Assembly (NCBI RefSeq): GCF_019175385.1
Contig: NC_083345.1
Coordinates: 44,476,098-44,540,097 of the forward strand
Length of the DNA: 64,000 nucleotides
Reading direction: 5' to 3'
DNA from: Lycium barbarum
Lineage: Eukaryota; Streptophyta; Magnoliopsida; Solanales; Solanaceae
The notes beneath the pieces were generated by a model. The model was given only the letters and a program-made list of their open reading frames with translations. It was not told the DNA's origin and did no database searches. Of the stretch, positions 59,747 through 64,000 are shown in pieces (positions within the stretch are counted from its first letter, which is position 1; every line of letters begins with the position of its first letter). Position numbers and translations under genes: made by a program.

Positions 59747-59775
59747 CAAAAAAAAAGGGGTTTTGGACACTTTGA
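59160..59775. repeat. TA-rich part of the hAT element with two long (TA)n runs
   Basis: (TA)35 at 59391-59460 and an AT run of about 57 bp at 59687-59743. A segment around CCTAAGTATATTGATA is duplicated (about 59257-59330 and 59460-59515). Confidence 0.85.
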
Positions 59776-59918
59776 ACCGGAACGGTTCCGGTTTGGGGTT
59801 TCAAACTGGTAAACCGGAACCGGTGGCCGGTTCCGGTTTTTTAACCGGAAACCGTCCGGTTCCGTAACCGGTTACCGGTCCGGTTCCGGTTAAACCGGTT
59901 GACGGGCTTATATATGAC

Positions 59919-60154
59919 CACAATTTCATCATATGAATCATGTTGCTTGTTTAATTATTGTCCTAAAGCACTGTTATAAACTCAGTGTGTGACCTTAGGC
60001 CCATTCGTCAAAAATTTGTGTCCATGTACATTTAATATTTCTCATCACATTTGCCGCGTCTCTATGCACCCCACATGTGTCTAAACAAACCGATCACCAT
60101 ACCATAAGTCCTACTTTATCCCTCAATCCATATTGAAGAATTTGCATTTTACTC

Positions 60155-60195
<41 letters not shown>

Positions 60196-60303
60196 TTGCA
60201 CCATTTTGGTAAATTTAACTGATTGGTCAATTCTTTTAAGAAACAGCCAACATCATAAAAGAAGACTAGCAGGAAGTAGGACATTACACACACAGTCTCC
60301 AGC
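59919..60303 (+). promoter_or_regulatory. Promoter region of the second AVT6-type gene
   Basis: 385 bp between the hAT target duplication and the ATG. The (TA)17 run at 60159-60192, about 112 bases before the ATG, is the only TATA-like sequence. The proximal promoter is therefore next to the hAT end. Confidence 0.45.
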
Positions 60304-62655
60304 ATGGGTTCAACCAAGAATGGTGCCGGTGTAGACGTTCCCTTGCTGCCGGAAAACATCTCTCCGACGAGGGAGAACCGGGGGATGATATGGAGGACAG
60401 TGTTCAACGTGTCAACAAGTATTATTGGTGCAGGAATTATGTCAGTCCCAGCAACTATGAAGGTCTTAGGTGTCATTCCTGCATTCATGTTGATTGTTCT
60501 GGTTGCTATATTAGTGGACATATCAGTAGATTTCATGTTGAGGTTCACGTATGCCGGCCAATCGACCACGTACGCTGGACTGATGAAAGAGAACTTTGGA
60601 AAGATAGGTTCCGTGGCAGTACAAATTTGTGTAATGATCTCCACTCTTGGTTGCTTGATCATATACCTCATTATTATCGGTATGTCTGATTCTTTAAAAA
60701 ATTTCTTATGCTTGTCATGGGATTCTAACGATGACTGAAGCCTCTATCTTGAAGGGCTGCGTGACTTTATCTCTTTGAAGGACTAACTCTTCTTTATATA
60801 CACAATTTGATGTATGAGAATGAATTGGTCTTTTTTGGTTCAATCATTGGATTCCTCATCTAGAGATATCCAAATTTTGATGGCCAATAATCGAAAGATA
60901 GTTTGAACTGATAAGAGCAATAATCAATTTTAGCTTGAAGCGTTTGTAGGGGAACCTACCTTATGTGCAATTTCTTTTCCGTCAATACACGCTTAATTTG
61001 TAGTTGAATTCCTTTTGTATTTGCTTGTTATGTTAATTCAATAGCCTTTTTTATTGCTTTTCGAAATGAAACTCTATTCTTTAATATGCAACGGAGTTTA
61101 GAACAGACCAAGTCATAGTTCAAAAACTAATTTCAGTTTCTACTTTAAGTTCAAATTAGGAGAGAGATTGAATGGTTCCCAGCTGAAAATAGAAAAAGAT
61201 AAATTTGAATATAATGAGTGAGCTAATTATTGTCTGTGGATCACCAGATTTAACTTGACATTTTTTATACTGAGTTCTGAGCTTCGAATAATCATCTGAT
61301 AAGATAGACTTGTACCCTTGGAAGCTGAAGGAAATTAGTGTATTCATTTACTAGACTCATATTTTTCTGTTGTCTGTTGATTTTTATGATCAGGAGACGT
61401 ACTTTCTGGACAAGGAGAACATCTTGGTGCTCTTCAAGAATGGTTTGGGATACGTTGGTGGAATTTGCGTGATTTAGCAATCTTATTCATTGTCTTGTTT
61501 GTTATTCTTCCTCTAGTCCTATATCGGCGTGTAGGTCAGTGCATACTGCTCTTTGTTCCTTAATTTCTACCAGATTTCTTGGGGGTTACTTTAATTGTGT
61601 TTAATCAATTTAAGGTATTCTCCAATAATTTCTGTTTCAATGGCCTGTAATTGCAGAATCTTTGTGGTTCAGCTCAGCAATTGCAGTTATCCTGGCAATT
61701 GTATTTGTTGGTATATGTTCTGTAATGGCAATCCTTGCAATTATAAAAGGAGAAACAGTAAGGCCAAGAATGCTACCGGAGCTAAAAGATAGCACTTCCT
61801 TCTTTAATCTTTTCACTGCTATCCCTGTTATTGTAACAGCTTTTACATTTCACTTCAATGGCAAGAGCCCTATATTCATTACAAGATACTACATCGATTT
61901 CAGTTTTCTTAGTGGCAGAAATTGCTTTTCAATTTTTGGGATGGTCATGCTGAGTTAACTTTGTCTGATGCAGTTCATCCTATTGGAATTGAGCTGGGGA
62001 AACCTGCAACCATGACCACTGCAGTCAAAATTTCACTATCATTTTGTACAGCCACCTATTTTTCAATTGGCATTTTTGGCTACCTTTTGTTTGGAGATTC
62101 AATCATGCCAGACATACTTGTAAATTTTGATAAGTCCTCCGGCGCTTCAGCAATAAGTTCCATTCTAAATGACATAGTTCGTCTAAGCTATGCCCTTCAC
62201 CTAATGTTGGTATTTCCACTCTTAAATTTTTCTCTAAGGGCCAATATCAACGAACTCATATTCCCTAAGAATGATTTACTGGCAACTAACACCAAACGAT
62301 TCATGTATCTTACATTGATCTTGTTAGCTTTCTCGTATATAGCTGCAATTGCTATACCATCCATATGGTACATTTTCCAGTTCCTGGGATCAACTTCAAA
62401 TGTTTGCCTTGCCTTTATATTCCCAGGTGCAATTGCTCTAAGGTCTTTATCTTTCTCCTCAACCTTTTACTCTTTTAGAAAATGTTTTTTTTTTCTTGCG
62501 CTAAACATCTTAATTTGTTGTTTGACAGAGATGTCCATGGTTTATCTACAAGAAAAGACAAGATGATCGCAGTGGTTATGATTTTTTTAGCTGTTGCGAC
62601 GAGCCTTATAACCATTGCTACCAACATCTACAACAATACTGGAAACAGTTCATAA
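60304..62655 (+). CDS. Amino acid transporter, AVT6-type (AAAP family), 5 exons
   Basis: Exons: 60304-60679, 61394-61534, 61657-61860, 61974-62442, 62529-62655; total 1317 nt, 438 aa. Exons 1 and 3 have exactly the lengths of those in the first gene, and all phases agree. Intron 3 begins GC (GCAAGA) where the paralogue has GTAAGA; the other introns are GT-AG. The first helix has FNVSTSIIGAGIMSVPATMK with the AAAP substrate motif; later blocks are GYLLFGDSIMPDI, NDIVRLSYALHLMLVFPL and a C-terminal TRKDK loop. The predicted role is amino acid transport across an endomembrane. It is about 60% similar to the first copy in exon 1, so the duplication is not recent. The loop after helix 3 is four residues shorter (GDVLSGQGEHLG). 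Confidence 0.91.
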
Positions 62656-63540
62656 TTTTTATCTTTTCCATGGGGATTTTATATTTTTTTACGACTGTTT
62701 TTTGGCAGATGACTGTGCGTGTATAGTTGGTGTCTTGGTGATATTAGCTAGTTTTCACGATATCTTTGTGAATACAAAACATAGTTAAATTTCAGGTCAA
62801 TCTTGTTGTTGGCGTAAATTATTGTAATGTGAAGGATTCCCAATTGTAACAAATGTGGTTCTCTATGAAGTTGAGCTCGTGGGGAAGAACAGTAACGAAA
62901 AATGAACCAAATGCCTCAGTTTGATCTTTGCCTCTTGCTTTTGAAAGTCAATCAGCTGGCTCGATCTCGTGATGTAAAAGATTTAGGTGAAGCCTCATTT
63001 AATTGTGGGATATAATAAGAGGGATATGCAATTGAAGTTTATGCATGTAATATGTATGATGTGGCTGTATTGAAAGTGTTATTGAATTTTCAATACGTAA
63101 GATTAAAAATCTGGATAAATACATCCAGTTATGAAAGGAAATTTTAGGCCATGCAAAAGTTGGTAGCTGTCTTATAAACTAACTACTATTAGTATGGGGC
63201 CGAAAATCCCTTCTGCTAAAAATGTGTTGGGATATTTTAATTACAATCTTAGACAACATACTAGACAACGGAACTAAGGAATAGGCAAAATTTATTATTT
63301 AGTTCAAGACCATTTCTTTTTTAAATGAGAATTTTTTTGACAAAACTAGAGATTATTAGATGTGCACCTAAGCCGGTGACTATATTAGCATCCGATAACA
63401 GTGCAAGGACGTTTTCTGCAAGAACATGCAAAGGACAAAATCATTTAAACATATTGGTCTTTAGTTTCATAAGGTTAAGAGACAAGGTGGAACTGATGAT
63501 ATAATTATTATTTCCTCCGTCTCAATTTACATGGCACCAT
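62656..63540. other. 3' flank of the second AVT6-type gene and spacer
   Basis: Presumed 3' UTR, then AT-rich sequence. No further gene seen. Confidence 0.5.
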
Positions 63541-63660
63541 CACTACTAAAAAAATGCTGAAAATCAATCTAAAAAAATTGATTTTTCCGACCTCATGAGG
63601 TCGGTTTTGGAAAAAATGCGACCTCAAAATCGACTCAACAATAGGTTTTAAAAAGAGTGT
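63541..63660 (+). mobile_element. CACTA-like transposon end (left end only)
   Basis: CACTACTAAAAAAATGCTGA is a typical CACTA terminus, preceded by CAT. Nested inverted repeats follow: AAATCAAT...ATTGATTT, and the 18-bp palindrome CCGACCTCATGAGGTCGG at 63587-63604. No opposite end is found before the window ends, so it is truncated or extends beyond. Confidence 0.6.
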
Positions 63661-63728
63661 CACCTTTCTATATTTAGAAATAATTTAACTTTATGAGATG
63701 ATTTACTGCCACACACAAATATCTAAGA

Positions 63729-63970
63729 GCCTGTTTGGATGGGCTTATGCCTATAAGCTGTTTGCAGCTTATAAGCTAAAAAAAATAAGTTAGGGTAGTC
63801 TAACTTTTTTTTTTTTTGGCTTATAAGCTGCTTTAGATAAGCTAAGTCAAATGGACCAAATTATTTTTTTGAGCTTATTTTAAGCACAAAATGACTTTAA
63901 GCTGGCCAGCCAAACACTCAAAAAAGTTGAAAACAGCTTATAAGCAACTTATAAGCCAATCCAAACGGGC
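63729..63970. mobile_element. MITE with inverted ends
   Basis: GCCTGTTTGGATGGGCTTAT at the left and an inverted copy, GCCCGTTTGGATTGGCTTAT, at the right. Flanks share TCTAAGA (about 63722-63728 and 63971-63977), fitting a 7-8 bp hAT-like duplication. Internal GCTTATAAGC motifs are repeated. Confidence 0.75.
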
Positions 63971-64000
63971 TCTAAGACTTGTTTTGGACCACAAATTTCA

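Larger units (their letters stand above)
40322..59910 (+). mobile_element. hAT transposon, split by an LTR retrotransposon
   Basis: Inverted ends TAAACTCGTCAACCGG (40322) and, on the other strand, TAAGCCCGTCAACCGG (ending 59910) match at 14 of 16 bases. Flanks GATATGAC (40314-40321) and TATATGAC (59911-59918) form an 8-bp duplication with one change, the hAT hallmark. Subterminal regions 40332-40466 and 59776-59900 are packed with ACCGG/CCGGT motifs, likely transposase binding sites. Without the retrotransposon at 42890-58576 it is about 3.9 kb. The transposase is broken, so it is nonautonomous now. Confidence 0.93.

Noticed and set aside
40322..59910. Domesticated hAT transposase gene
   Set aside because: Inverted ends and target duplication are present and the coding region has stops, a frame change and a 15.7-kb insertion, so there is no sign of host use.
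60123..60671. 182-codon minus-strand frame
   Set aside because: Reverse complement of exon 1 of the second AVT6-type gene plus the TA microsatellite.
1..64000. tRNA, rRNA or microRNA genes
   Set aside because: I looked for tRNA-like cloverleaf sequences and clear rRNA blocks and found none; small hairpins in MITEs could give small RNAs but nothing supports a specific miRNA gene.

Overview
This window is plant nuclear DNA: genes with short GT-AG introns, nested LTR retrotransposons of the Ty3/gypsy and Ty1/copia superfamilies, hAT-, Mutator- and CACTA-like DNA elements, and AT-rich spacers with TA microsatellites. The style of several repeats (MITE ends such as AGTGGCGGAG, very long gypsy LTRs, antisense-ORF gypsy elements) suggests a dicot, most likely Solanaceae. 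That identification is an inference; nothing here proves a species.

Only two ordinary host genes are visible, at 26287-28800 and 60304-62655. Both are on the + strand and both encode AVT6-type amino acid transporters (AAAP/SLC38-like) of about 440 residues. They share the same five-exon structure and intron phases, so they are a tandem duplicate pair, now about 31.5 kb apart because transposons fill the space between them. Almost everything else is mobile-element DNA.

Layout. 1-9497: a Tat-lineage gypsy element on the - strand, cut by the window start, with decayed gag-pol, an 89-bp tandem repeat, and an antisense spliced ORF with its own TATA box. 11518-11868: a dimeric Mutator-like MITE. 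12064-23729: an old SIRE/Maximus-like copia element (- strand) with a decayed 3' ORF, an internal deletion, and a 2.2-kb solo gypsy LTR inserted in gag (20026-22199). 25097-25728: a foldback MITE. 26287-28800: first AVT6-type gene. 30556-31658: a long-TIR Mutator-like element. 33045-38390: a young but stop-ridden copia element with 0.2-kb LTRs. 40322-59910: a hAT transposon whose transposase is split by a 15.7-kb gag-only (TR-GAG-like) retrotransposon at 42890-58576 with 4.3-kb LTRs. 60304-62655: second AVT6-type gene. 63541-63970: CACTA-like end and a MITE.

The most interesting unexplained signal is in the 3' noncoding part of the gag-only element (about 51740-53520). Three families of short hairpins alternate there, and the stems vary between copies with compensatory base changes. 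The same element's LTRs carry a second cluster of four TGGGC/GCCCA hairpins. These look like RNA structure under constraint, or structure kept through repeat amplification, in an element that makes only Gag and needs helper proteins.
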